In this document: positions 17,912 to 25,851 of the stretch, piece by piece
How the letters are laid out: each line of letters starts with the position of its first letter
How positions within the stretch are numbered: position 1 is the stretch's first letter
From: Clostridia bacterium
GTDB lineage: Bacteria; Bacillota; Clostridia; Oscillospirales; Acutalibacteraceae
NCBI GenBank assembly: GCA_017407645.1
Contig: JAFQWE010000026.1
Coordinates: 19,518-83,517 of the forward strand
Direction: 5' to 3'
DNA: 64,000 nt
The notes under the pieces: model-generated
The model's database searches: none
Told to the model about the DNA's origin: nothing
What the model saw: only the letters and a program-made list of their open reading frames with translations
Program-made: the position numbers and the translations under genes

Positions 17912-19699
17912 ATGGCTAACTTTAAAATAACTGACGATATTATTTACGTTGGCGTTAACGACCACGATATTGATTTATTTGAAGGACAGTATGACGTGCC
18001 TAACGGTATGGCATACAACTCTTACGTTATAAAGGACGAAAAAATTGCCGTTATGGATTCGGTGGATGGCAGATTCACTCACCAATGGCTTGACAACATC
18101 AGTGAAGCCCTTGGCGGTAAGGAGCCTGATTATCTTATCGTTCAACATATGGAGCCTGACCATTCTGCCAACATTTCTGCCTTCGTAAAGGCATATCCCA
18201 ATGCAAAAATTGTCGGCAACAGCAAAACCTTCACTATGATTAGCCAGTTTTTCGGCGACGCATTTGAGGACAAGCAGGTGGTTGTTACCGATGCCGACAC
18301 TTTAAGTCTTGGCAAGCATATATTGTGCTTTGTTTTTGCACCGATGGTTCACTGGCCTGAGGTTATGGTTACCTACGACACCTGCGACAAGGTGCTCTTT
18401 TCTGCCGACGGATTTGGCAAATTCGGTGCCCTTGATGTGGATGAGGATTGGGCTTGCGAGGCTCGCCGTTACTATTTCGGTATTGTTGGCAAATACGGAG
18501 TTCAAGTGCAGGCTCTGCTTAAAAAGGCAAAGGCTCTGCCTATTGACGTTATATGCCCCTTGCACGGCCCTGTGATTAATGAAAATCTTGGCTACTACAT
18601 TGACCTTTACGATACTTGGTCATCCTACGGAGTGGAAAGTGACGGCATTATGATTGCCTACACCTCTGTTTACGGCAACACCAAAAAGGCGGTTTTATCC
18701 CTTGCCGATAAGCTGCGTCAAAAGGGCTGCCCCAAGGTCGTTGTTAGCGACCTTGCCCGCTCCGATATGGCAGAAAACGTGGAGGATGCTTTCCGCTACG
18801 GCAAAATCATATTTGCCACAACTACTTACGACGGCGGCATTTTCCCCTTTATGAACGACTTCTTGCACCGCCTTATTGAGCGCAATTTCCAAAATAAAAA
18901 GGTTGCCTTTATCGAAAACGGCACCTGGGCTCCTATGGCGGCTAAAAAGATGAAGGGTATGCTTGAGGGCTGTAAAAATCTTGATTTTGCCCAAACTACC
19001 GTTTCTATCAAATCTGCCCTTAACAGTGAAAATCACAAGCAAATCGACGCTCTTGCCGACGAGCTTTGCGCCGAATATGCCGCTAACGCCAAAAACAACG
19101 ATCCCACCGCTCTGTTTAACATCGGCTACGGCTTGTACGTGGTTACCACCAATGACGGCAAAAAGGATAACGGCCTTATTCTTAACACTGTAACACAGGT
19201 TAGCGATAGTCCAAACCGCGTTGCCGTATGCATAAACAAGCAAAATTATTCCTATAATATAGCTTGCAAGACAGGTAAAATGAATATTAACTGTCTGACT
19301 GTTGAGGCTCCCTTTGCCATTTTTGAGCGTTTTGGTTTCCAAAGCGGCAGAAATGCATATAAGCTTGACGGAATCACCGTTAGCCGCTCATCAAACGGTT
19401 TAGCGGTGCTTACCGAAAATATTAACTCTTATATGTCCCTTGAGGTTTTGGAGCAGGTTGATTTAGGCTCTCACGGTATGTTTATTTGCAACGTTACCGA
19501 GTCTGAGGTTGTGTCTAAAAAAGAGACTATGACCTACAGCTACTATCACGCTAACGTTAAGCCTAAGCCACAGACTGAGGGCAAAAAAGGTTGGGTATGC
19601 AAAATTTGCGGCTACGTGCACGAGGGTGAAAATCTTCCCGAAGATTTCGTCTGCCCCGTATGTAAACACGGTGCCAAGGATTTTGAGCCGATAAAGTAA
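17912..19699 (+). CDS. Flavodiiron protein fused to flavin reductase and rubredoxin
   Basis: 595 aa, cytoplasmic. Domains in order: a metallo-beta-lactamase-type diiron domain (about 1-240, with the ligand motif HMEPDHSAN near 78), a flavodoxin domain (about 247-390, starting IAYTSVYGNT), a flavin-reductase-like domain (about 400-545) and a C-terminal rubredoxin (CKICG...CPVC, about 560-590). Flavodiiron proteins reduce O2 to water or NO to N2O and protect anaerobes. The fused flavin reductase and rubredoxin would let one polypeptide pass electrons to the diiron site. The ATG at 17912 follows AGAGGG, and a GTG at 17906 is less likely. A separate rubredoxin gene follows. Confidence 0.93.
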   Translation: MANFKITDDIIYVGVNDHDIDLFEGQYDVPNGMAYNSYVIKDEKIAVMDSVDGRFTHQWLDNISEALGGKEPDYLIVQHMEPDHSANISAFVKAYPNAKIVGNSKTFTMISQFFGDAFEDKQVVVTDADTLSLGKHILCFVFAPMVHWPEVMVTYDTCDKVLFSADGFGKFGALDVDEDWACEARRYYFGIVGKYGVQVQALLKKAKALPIDVICPLHGPVINENLGYYIDLYDTWSSYGVESDGIMIAYTSVYGNTKKAVLSLADKLRQKGCPKVVVSDLARSDMAENVEDAFRYGKIIFATTTYDGGIFPFMNDFLHRLIERNFQNKKVAFIENGTWAPMAAKKMKGMLEGCKNLDFAQTTVSIKSALNSENHKQIDALADELCAEYAANAKNNDPTALFNIGYGLYVVTTNDGKKDNGLILNTVTQVSDSPNRVAVCINKQNYSYNIACKTGKMNINCLTVEAPFAIFERFGFQSGRNAYKLDGITVSRSSNGLAVLTENINSYMSLEVLEQVDLGSHGMFICNVTESEVVSKKETMTYSYYHANVKPKPQTEGKKGWVCKICGYVHEGENLPEDFVCPVCKHGAKDFEPIK

Positions 19700-19717
19700 T
19701 TTGAAAGGAGAATTGCT

Positions 19718-19876
19718 ATGAAATACACCTGTGACGTTTGCGGATGGGAGTATGACGAGAGCGTAGGTCTTCCCGAGCAGGGCATCCCTGCAGGCACCAA
19801 ATTTGAGGACCTGCCTGAAGATTTCGTTTGTCCCCTTTGCGGTGTTGGCAAAGATATGTTTAGCAAAGCTGAATAA
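19718..19876 (+). CDS. Rubredoxin, 52 aa
   Basis: A small iron-sulfur electron carrier. The four iron-binding cysteines are in CDVCG (5-8) and CPLCG (38-41), with the conserved GWEYD and LPEDFVCP surroundings, the full set for a rubredoxin of normal length (52 aa). GAAAGGAG stands 8 nt before the ATG. It lies 18 nt after the flavodiiron gene, in the same operon, and probably delivers electrons to it or replaces its fused rubredoxin domain. Confidence 0.93.
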   Translation: MKYTCDVCGWEYDESVGLPEQGIPAGTKFEDLPEDFVCPLCGVGKDMFSKAE

Positions 19877-19883
19877 ATAGGTT

Positions 19884-19915
19884 AACGGCATCTCAAAGGA
19901 GGTGCCGTTTTGTTT
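19884..19915 (+). terminator. Terminator after rubredoxin
   Basis: A 7-bp GC-rich stem AACGGCA/TGCCGTT (19884-19890, 19903-19909) followed by TTTGTTTT. Confidence 0.75.
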
Positions 19916-20312
19916 TACAATCCCTCCACCAACGCTTCGCGTCGGTCCCCGTCCTGACGGGACCCCGTACCCTCTGTCACTTCGTGACATCTCCCTACAC
20001 TGTAGGGAGTCACCCTTTAGGGCAAGGGAGGCAATAGACACGATTTTAGTACAGTTTGTAGGGGATGGCGCTTGCCGACATCCCGTAAAACAACCCTACT
20101 CTGTCGAGGACGCTTTGGCGGAACGGATAAATCCGTTTCCTACATACGCGATTGAGTGCAGATCGTTTATTCGCGGTTCGTAGGGGAGGGGTTTCCCCTC
20201 CCGCAAAAAATCGCGACCAAACTAACGGGAGGGCACAGAGGCCCTCCCCTACAAGCACGATTTCGGTGCAATCGTAGGAGACGGCACTCACGACACACCT
20301 AAAAATAGCCCT
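19916..20312. repeat. Intergenic repeat block (TGTAGGGG/CCTCC family)
   Basis: About 400 bp with no credible gene, made of short GC-rich palindromes. Examples are CTTCGCG-type hairpins near 19935, GTCACTTCGTGAC near 19977 and CTACACTGTAG near 19995. The phrase TGTAGGGGATGGCGCTTGCC near 20056 recurs at about 43838. The pattern is typical of non-autonomous intergenic elements. Confidence 0.6.
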
Positions 20313-20494
20313 CCTCTGACGAGGGTGCGGGTGTCCGGTGGACACCTCTGCAAAGCAGAAGCACCGACCGAGGCGGTAGCCGAGACGGTGGCGCGCCGCA
20401 AGGCGTGACGGAAAGATAGATAACATACTCATTTTAGTTTTTCTCTCCCTCAGTCATTTTTGGCAAAATGACAGCTCCCTCATCAGAGGGAGCC
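20312..20494. repeat. Hairpin-rich element, copy 1 (second copy 50051-50230)
   Basis: About 183 bp that match the element at 50051-50230 along the whole length (shared runs such as GACGAGGGTGCGGGTGTCCG and CTCTGCAAAGCAGAAGCACC). The stem CGCC-GCAA-GGCG here is replaced by CGAC-GAA-GTCG there, with changes on both sides, so pairing is kept. The end carries a CTCCCTC...GAGGGAG hairpin. Confidence 0.8.
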
Positions 20495-20618
20495 AAGACG
20501 GCAGATAATATCTGCCCCTACAAGTATAGTCGTCATATTGCATCACCTCACAAATGACACCCGCACCTTTTAATAAAATTGCCCAATTTTGCCCTTTCTT
20601 TTTTGTGCTAAAAAATGG

Positions 20619-20647
20619 TTGTTATATGTGGTGAAAAGTTATATAAT
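20619..20647 (+). promoter_or_regulatory. Promoter of the dockerin-deacetylase gene
   Basis: TTGTTA (20619-20624), a 17-bp spacer and TATAAT (20642-20647), about 30 bp before the ATG at 20680. Confidence 0.72.
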
Positions 20648-20679
20648 ATTGTTATTATAAAAATTAGGGAGTTGCAAAT

Positions 20680-22209
20680 ATGAAAAAACTTTTTAGTCTG
20701 ATTTTATCAATCCTTTTGATTGCACTGTGCGTGGCTCCTGCCTATGCGGCAGACGGCAATCCCACCGAGTACAGCGGTGCATTTAACGATACCGATTGGG
20801 TTTACACCAACCGATTAAATGCCGACGGCGGTCTTGTTTGCGGCGTTGACGAAAACGGCAAGCTTAAAACTTCCGATTCTGCCAAGTACACCGTTACTTC
20901 GGCGGCAGATTACGATTTGGGCGACTCTTTCCGTTTGGATTTTGACTACCGCGTTGTCAACAATTACAACTGCAACGCCGACCAATATCTGCAGGTTTCT
21001 GTGGGCGATTTGCAAATCAGAATCAACAACTCACTAAAACCCGACGAGCCGGCAGACAGTGACTGGATCAAAAACAAGCGTCCCTACGGCACTACCGTTT
21101 CTCTTTATTGGAACGGCAATTTGATTAAATCAGGCCCCACTTTCCATTGGGCGCCAAAGGTTACCGTCGGTTACGGCATCAGGGTTGAAAAGGGCAACGT
21201 TACCGTTACCCGCTCAGTCGGTCAGCACGAAAAGGCAGTGCTTCGTGTAACAAGCAAAGAACTGCTTGCCGCAGGCGGAAGCAAATATTTTGACGGTGTT
21301 AAGTTGGCTGTTTATTCTGCTGAAAGATACAAAACCATCTACCTTTCAAATCTTGCCGTAACACAAAACATCGGCACCGATGATTTTGAGAATTTTGAAG
21401 ATTTTATGCGCGAGGTTAAGCACGGCGACGTTGACGAAGACCTTGTAGTATCTGCAAGCGATTTGTCACAAATGACCCTTAACGTGTTGGGACTCAGTGA
21501 GTTTGAAAATTTAACCAAGCTTATTGCCGATACCGACCGCGACGGCAGAGTATCCAGTGCCGATTTGCTTCAGGTTAAGCAAAACATTCTTGGCCTTTCC
21601 GAGCCCAATCAAATCAAGGCGGTTGCCATCACCTTTGACGACGGCCCAAGCACCGACAACACAGTTGCTATGCTCGATATGTTTAAGGAGTACGGCGGTC
21701 GTGCTACCTTCTTTATGATAGGCAACCGAATTGGCGAAGAAGACCACGACATTATGCGCCGTATGGTTGCAGAAGGTCACGAGGTTGCCAACCACTCCTA
21801 TTCTCACAACACTTCTTTTGCAAACTTGACCGTTGAAGAAATTGTTGAGGATTTTAATACCACACAGCAACTTATTTATGATATTACCGGCGTTACTCCC
21901 ACCCTTTTCAGAGGTCCCGGACTCAGCTACGACGACAACGTTGTTAACAATATCTCTGCCGACATCATCAACGGCACCTCTGCAGGACTTGGCACCGTAG
22001 AAAGCCGTATTGCCGTAGTTAAAGATAATCTTGCACCCGGTAAACTTTACCTTTTCCACGATTTTACCAACAACGTAAACACTATCACCGCTATGGAAGA
22101 GGTTTTGCCTTGGCTTATTGAACAAGGTTATGCTTTTGTTACTGCAAGCGAGCTTATCAGACTTTACGACTACACAATGACTCTTGATAATTCTCTTGGC
22201 ACTTGGTAA
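20680..22209 (+). CDS. Secreted polysaccharide deacetylase (CE4) with internal dockerin
   Basis: 509 aa. A signal peptide (1-23, cleavage after AYA) is followed by a beta-rich module of CBM type (about 30-235). Next come two dockerin I calcium loops, GDVDEDLVVSASDL (about 249) and ADTDRDGRVSSADL (about 287), each followed by a helix ending LGL. The NodB domain has TFDDGPS (about 318), HSYSH (about 373), RGPG (about 411) and LFHD (about 458). CE4 enzymes deacetylate xylan, chitin or peptidoglycan. A dockerin would anchor the enzyme to a cohesin, suggesting a cellulosome-like complex. Dockerins usually sit at a terminus; here it is internal. No cohesin is seen in this window. Confidence 0.9.
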   Translation: MKKLFSLILSILLIALCVAPAYAADGNPTEYSGAFNDTDWVYTNRLNADGGLVCGVDENGKLKTSDSAKYTVTSAADYDLGDSFRLDFDYRVVNNYNCNADQYLQVSVGDLQIRINNSLKPDEPADSDWIKNKRPYGTTVSLYWNGNLIKSGPTFHWAPKVTVGYGIRVEKGNVTVTRSVGQHEKAVLRVTSKELLAAGGSKYFDGVKLAVYSAERYKTIYLSNLAVTQNIGTDDFENFEDFMREVKHGDVDEDLVVSASDLSQMTLNVLGLSEFENLTKLIADTDRDGRVSSADLLQVKQNILGLSEPNQIKAVAITFDDGPSTDNTVAMLDMFKEYGGRATFFMIGNRIGEEDHDIMRRMVAEGHEVANHSYSHNTSFANLTVEEIVEDFNTTQQLIYDITGVTPTLFRGPGLSYDDNVVNNISADIINGTSAGLGTVESRIAVVKDNLAPGKLYLFHDFTNNVNTITAMEEVLPWLIEQGYAFVTASELIRLYDYTMTLDNSLGTW

Positions 22210-22237
22210 AACACAACAATCTTAAAGGACTGATTTT

Positions 22238-22816
22238 ATGAGTGATACTTGGGAACTGCTAAAAGATGAATGTATGAATTGCTCCGCCTGTCCCCTTGCG
22301 CCTACTCGCACAAACGTGGTTTTCGGCGTGGGTGACCCTAAGTCCAGCGTTCTTTTCGTAGGCGAAGGTCCCGGCGAAAAGGAGGATTTGGCAGGCGAGC
22401 CATTTGTTGGCCCTGCAGGTCAATTGCTCGACCGATATCTTGAGGCGGTGGGGCTTGAGCGTAGCAAGGTGTATATTGCCAATATGGTCAAGTGCCGTCC
22501 CCCTGCAAACCGCGACCCTGCCGACAGTGAGATTGACTGCTGCATTGACTTTTTAAGGCGGCAGACCCGTCTTATCTCTCCAAAAATCATTGTTTGCCTT
22601 GGCAGAATTTCTGCCTGTCGTATGATTGACAAGGATTTTAAGGTCACACGTCAGCATGGCGAGTGGTTTAAAAAGGGTAATTTCTGGATGATGGGTACCT
22701 ATCATCCCGCGGCTCTGCTCCGCAATCCCAATCAGAAGCCCGATGCTCTGCTTGACTTTATCGCCCTTCGCGAGAAAATGCGGGAGCTTGGTGTCTGGAC
22801 GGGAGAAATTGACTAA
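22238..22816 (+). CDS. Uracil-DNA glycosylase, family 4 type
   Basis: A 192-aa DNA repair enzyme that removes uracil from DNA and carries a 4Fe-4S cluster. Cluster cysteines are in CMNCSACP (about 9-16) and in the later MVKCRPP and IVCLGR segments. The active-site motif is GEGPGEKED (about 43-51), near the family-4 GEAPG motif, and the C-terminal motif is HPAALLRNP. Length fits the family (180-220 aa). It lies 28 nt after the deacetylase gene with AAAGGACTG as ribosome binding site. It may be read through from that gene, but the functions are unrelated. Confidence 0.92.
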   Translation: MSDTWELLKDECMNCSACPLAPTRTNVVFGVGDPKSSVLFVGEGPGEKEDLAGEPFVGPAGQLLDRYLEAVGLERSKVYIANMVKCRPPANRDPADSEIDCCIDFLRRQTRLISPKIIVCLGRISACRMIDKDFKVTRQHGEWFKKGNFWMMGTYHPAALLRNPNQKPDALLDFIALREKMRELGVWTGEID

Positions 22817-22823
22817 TCAAAAG

Positions 22824-22852
22824 TTGACATCTGCCTGCGATTGTGGTACAAT
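22824..22852 (+). promoter_or_regulatory. Promoter of tRNA-Ser
   Basis: TTGACA (22824-22829), a 17-bp spacer and TACAAT (22847-22852), about 32 bp before the tRNA. Confidence 0.8.
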
Positions 22853-22884
22853 ACCACCTGTGCCATTTCGCAGGCATTTTATAT

Positions 22885-22978
22885 GGAGATGTACCCAAGT
22901 GGTTGAAGGGTCCGCACTCGAAATGCGGTAGGTCGGGAGTTCCTCGGCGCAAGAGTTCAAATCTCTTCATCTCCGCCA
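22885..22978 (+). tRNA. tRNA-Ser (anticodon CGA)
   Basis: A 94-nt type II tRNA with encoded CCA (22976-22978). The acceptor GGAGATG pairs with CATCTCC. The anticodon stem CCGCA/TGCGG closes loop CTCGAAA, anticodon CGA (serine UCG). A long variable arm (TCGGGAGTTCCTCGGCGC) and T loop TTCAAAT are present. Confidence 0.95.
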
Positions 22979-23010
22979 AAAATCGACAGGTTTCGACCTG
23001 TCGATTTTTT
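22979..23010 (+). terminator. Terminator of tRNA-Ser
   Basis: The stem ATCGACAGGT/ACCTGTCGAT with a TTCG tetraloop and T6. Confidence 0.9.
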
Positions 23011-23012
23011 AT

Positions 23013-23150
23013 CCATTGCGAAAGCAATGGTATATCATCAGTCCGTCAGGACTGCATGTCATCACACCTTTAGGTGTGTATCGAACCTGTTTTCGCAATG
23101 ATGATATACACGGATTCGCCGTGATTCGTGCAAAATTTCAAACCCATACG
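23013..23150. repeat. Small-palindrome repeat cluster
   Basis: Successive short hairpins lie in the 218-bp gap: CATTGCGAAAGCAATG (about 23014), CAGTCCGTCAGGACTG (about 23039), CACACCTTTAGGTGTG (about 23065) and CACGGATTCGCCGTG (about 23108). TATATCATCA and GATGATATAC frame them as an inverted pair. No gene is visible. Confidence 0.6.
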
Positions 23151-23160
23151 CAAAACCGCC

Positions 23161-23198
23161 AAAAAACACCTTGAAGAAATTTCTTCAAGGTGTTTTTT
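23161..23198. terminator. Terminator of the HAD-phosphoesterase gene
   Basis: A perfect palindrome AAAAAACACCTTGAAGAAA with its complement, giving a T run on both strands. It overlaps the end of the minus-strand gene. Confidence 0.88.
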
Positions 23199-24375
23199 AT
23201 ACTTCGTCTTCAATTACAAGCACGTTTACCCGCTTTGTATCATAGGTGCCGGCATCCACCGTTATAAGCCCGTTGCCGTAGAAGATATCCACGTTACCTT
23301 TTTCGCGGTGCTTGTCGAACACGCTTGCGTAAAAATTAGGCATATGACCGCACACCAACGTTTTGTCGGGAATCGGTCTTTCCTCGGTATACCGCTCTGT
23401 CCATCTGATTTTTCGTGCCTCTGCCCAAACGGATTCAGGTGCATCACGCCACATTCCGTCCTTTGAATAACCGTCAGGCAGCCAGCCGTGGACGAAAACG
23501 AAATTTGCCGTTTCGTAGTAATCAACCGTTTCCTCCATAAACTCTATCATTCGGTCAACGGTGCTTGTTTTTCCTGAAAAATCAATAGTATTTGTGGTGT
23601 AATCCACGTAATTTTTGCCGAAAAAGTTATCAAGCGTGGCTATGGTACCGTTAATACAGTGATGCTGCATAAGCTGCCCTGTGTAAAGCAACTTTAAGAG
23701 CATATCCTCATGATTTCCCCTGAGCAAAACCTTATATTTAAGCCGCTCAAAAAATTTCAGCACTTCTACGTTTTCATTGCCTCGGTCAAAATAGTCACCG
23801 CAGCTTACAAGCAGATGGTGAGGATTATCCTTATCAAAGCCTGCTTTATCAAGCGCTTCTTTCATAAGGGTAAAATGGCCGTGCACGTCGCTTACCACAA
23901 ATATTTTCTTTTTTACCTTGCCATTCAAAATCCCTATAGCCTGCTGTACCCCTTGCTCGTTAAGTCCATCCTTATATGCTGAGGTTTTTACGAAACGTCC
24001 ATCAAGAAAATCGGCGTTTAAAAATGCATCGTCAAGCACAACGAAATTTTCGACATCGGGATTTTGGTCAAGCCAGGCTTTAATTTCCCCCTCGCGTCCG
24101 CAGTTTCTGTCAAGAATAGGCGTTTTGTCATACAGGGCAAGTCCGCAGTCGGCAAAAAGGCTATTTATAAGTCTGCCTGTTTGGTCGAACGAAGATAAAT
24201 CCTTATCCCAGTGCTCGCGCCAAGAGGTTGTAAGGACTATTTTTGCCTGGGTAGCATCCACAATTTGCTTTAGCAGTGCCAATCGGGTTGGATCAAGAAT
24301 TGCGCCCTCTTCTGCACGGCGTAGAAATTTATCACTGTTCAGCACACCGTCAAAATCAAGAAATATTATTTTCAC
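23197..24375 (-). CDS. HAD-domain plus metallophosphatase fusion protein
   Basis: 392 aa. The N-terminal HAD-like phosphatase (about 1-155) has FLDFDGVLNSD (5-15), LTTSWR (about 48) and VVLDDA (about 112), resembling the HAD domain of 'Swiss army knife' RNA-repair proteins. The C-terminal calcineurin-like phosphoesterase (about 160-392) has SDVHGHF, SCGDYFDRGN, LLRGNHED, VFVHGW and VCGHM, all metal-binding motifs intact and closest to PrpE/ApaH/PP1-like enzymes. A nucleotide- or RNA-end-processing role is possible (inference). The start is GTG at 24375 behind GGCGGTGAG. It is a single-gene unit facing the tRNA-Ser terminator region. Confidence 0.85.
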   Translation of the reverse strand: MKIIFLDFDGVLNSDKFLRRAEEGAILDPTRLALLKQIVDATQAKIVLTTSWREHWDKDLSSFDQTGRLINSLFADCGLALYDKTPILDRNCGREGEIKAWLDQNPDVENFVVLDDAFLNADFLDGRFVKTSAYKDGLNEQGVQQAIGILNGKVKKKIFVVSDVHGHFTLMKEALDKAGFDKDNPHHLLVSCGDYFDRGNENVEVLKFFERLKYKVLLRGNHEDMLLKLLYTGQLMQHHCINGTIATLDNFFGKNYVDYTTNTIDFSGKTSTVDRMIEFMEETVDYYETANFVFVHGWLPDGYSKDGMWRDAPESVWAEARKIRWTERYTEERPIPDKTLVCGHMPNFYASVFDKHREKGNVDIFYGNGLITVDAGTYDTKRVNVLVIEDEV

Positions 24376-24483
24376 AGACTCACCGCCTTTCGTTTTTTTG
24401 ATTATAGCACAAAGAGTCAGAATTGCAACAAAAAAAGCTGTGGTAGACTTTTCGTAAAGAAGTTGTCTCTCACAGCCTTTTCT

Positions 24484-25839
24484 TTAAATCACAATCTCAA
24501 ATTCATTTTTGCCTTTTGAGTAAAGCTTAACCCTCTTACTTACCCTTTTACCCTTTGCGGTAACGGTTATATCATAATCACCGTAGAAGCCTTGGAATTT
24601 TGCACTGCCGCTCACATCGGTAGCAAAATCCCCCTCTGTATGCCACACCTTATGAATAAGGTTTTTAAGGGTGGTAAGGGCAGGCTTTTCGCTCATATCA
24701 AAACGAAGCAGACCGCCGTAAAAAATGTTTTCACCAATAGACATATTGCCTTGAGAATTGGCAATAACCTCGGGGTCATCAGAAGGCACGTAGGCATAGC
24801 CGTCAACAAAATTCCAATAAATAATCTGATCTACGTTGGGGTGTGAAAACCAGATTGTATACAGGTTTTCAAGCAGTTGGGCTTGGATTGCCTCCCCCTC
24901 TTCAGTATCATCGTAGGCAGGAAGCGTAACCTCGGTAATCTGCAAGGGCTTGCCAAGGCGTGAATACATATCCATACGCTGATAGAGGGTCTGGGGATTA
25001 TACTGCACTCTTGTGCGGTCATACTCCTCTTTCTTTTGGCTGAAAATATGGAACTGCATACCGATAGCATCTATTCTTGCGCCCTTTAGCATAGCATTTT
25101 CTATGCAGGTATAGTATTTGTCGGTAGGCCTGCCGTTTTGACACAAAACCGATGCAGTGCTTTCGTTTATTGCCAACTGATTGGCAGGAAAATATTGCTC
25201 TGCCAACTTAAAGCACCACTCAACGTAGTCGGGCTCGTCATAAAAAGCAGGCGTTATTTTTCCTGTGGCCCAAAACATTTCGTTGGTAACCTCTATGGTT
25301 GGGATTCTGTCTTTATATCTCTCAGATATTTCGGCGTATCGGCGAGTCAGTTCTTTTTTAGTTTCGGCCACTGTAGCGCCTTTAAGCCAAATTGGGAAGA
25401 ACCTTTCAAATGCCAAAGCGTGCTCGCGAGGTTCAATCCCGTTTGCCTCGCAAAATTCCATACACAAATCTATGGCAGGACGGCGATACATCTTTGGGCT
25501 GTTTTTATCGTATCGAAGCATACCTTTTTGGGGCTCGGTGGCATTCCAATAAAAAGGCAGGGTTGCCATATTAAAGGTCTCTGCAAAGGCCTTTTTATAG
25601 GCGTCGTTCTTTTCTTTTGTTTCAAGCTCGTCAAGCATAAACAGGTTGGCGCCGAATTTAAACTCGTGGCTTTTTTGAGTTATGCTGATTTTGGCATCGG
25701 GGATAACGTTGCCCTCGCTATCCTTAACGGTGACGGTACCCCATCCCTTGCGGTAGTTTTCTATATTTGCTTTAACGGTAGACTCCATAAAATCCTTTTG
25801 AAACTCGAATTGCTCCAATACTCTTTTGCGGTCGGTCAT
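24484..25839 (-). CDS. GH10 endo-1,4-beta-xylanase-like protein, copy 2
   Basis: 451 aa, no signal peptide, so it probably acts on imported xylo-oligosaccharides in the cytoplasm. A short N-terminal beta domain (about 25-55, GWGTVTVKDSEG) precedes a GH10 barrel. The acid/base glutamate is in EVTNEMFW (near 188) and the nucleophile glutamate in ITEVTLP (near 302). A small C-terminal beta domain (about 400-451) follows. It is a tandem duplicate of the next gene upstream, equal in length and about 85 percent identical by eye. The two genes are 12 nt apart and co-transcribed. Confidence 0.9.
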   Translation of the reverse strand: MTDRKRVLEQFEFQKDFMESTVKANIENYRKGWGTVTVKDSEGNVIPDAKISITQKSHEFKFGANLFMLDELETKEKNDAYKKAFAETFNMATLPFYWNATEPQKGMLRYDKNSPKMYRRPAIDLCMEFCEANGIEPREHALAFERFFPIWLKGATVAETKKELTRRYAEISERYKDRIPTIEVTNEMFWATGKITPAFYDEPDYVEWCFKLAEQYFPANQLAINESTASVLCQNGRPTDKYYTCIENAMLKGARIDAIGMQFHIFSQKKEEYDRTRVQYNPQTLYQRMDMYSRLGKPLQITEVTLPAYDDTEEGEAIQAQLLENLYTIWFSHPNVDQIIYWNFVDGYAYVPSDDPEVIANSQGNMSIGENIFYGGLLRFDMSEKPALTTLKNLIHKVWHTEGDFATDVSGSAKFQGFYGDYDITVTAKGKRVSKRVKLYSKGKNEFEIVI

Positions 25840-25851
25840 CCCTATATCCCC

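Noticed and set aside
19463-20041. 192-codon minus-strand open frame
   Set aside because: It is antisense to the flavodiiron and rubredoxin genes and runs into a palindromic repeat region; no credible protein.
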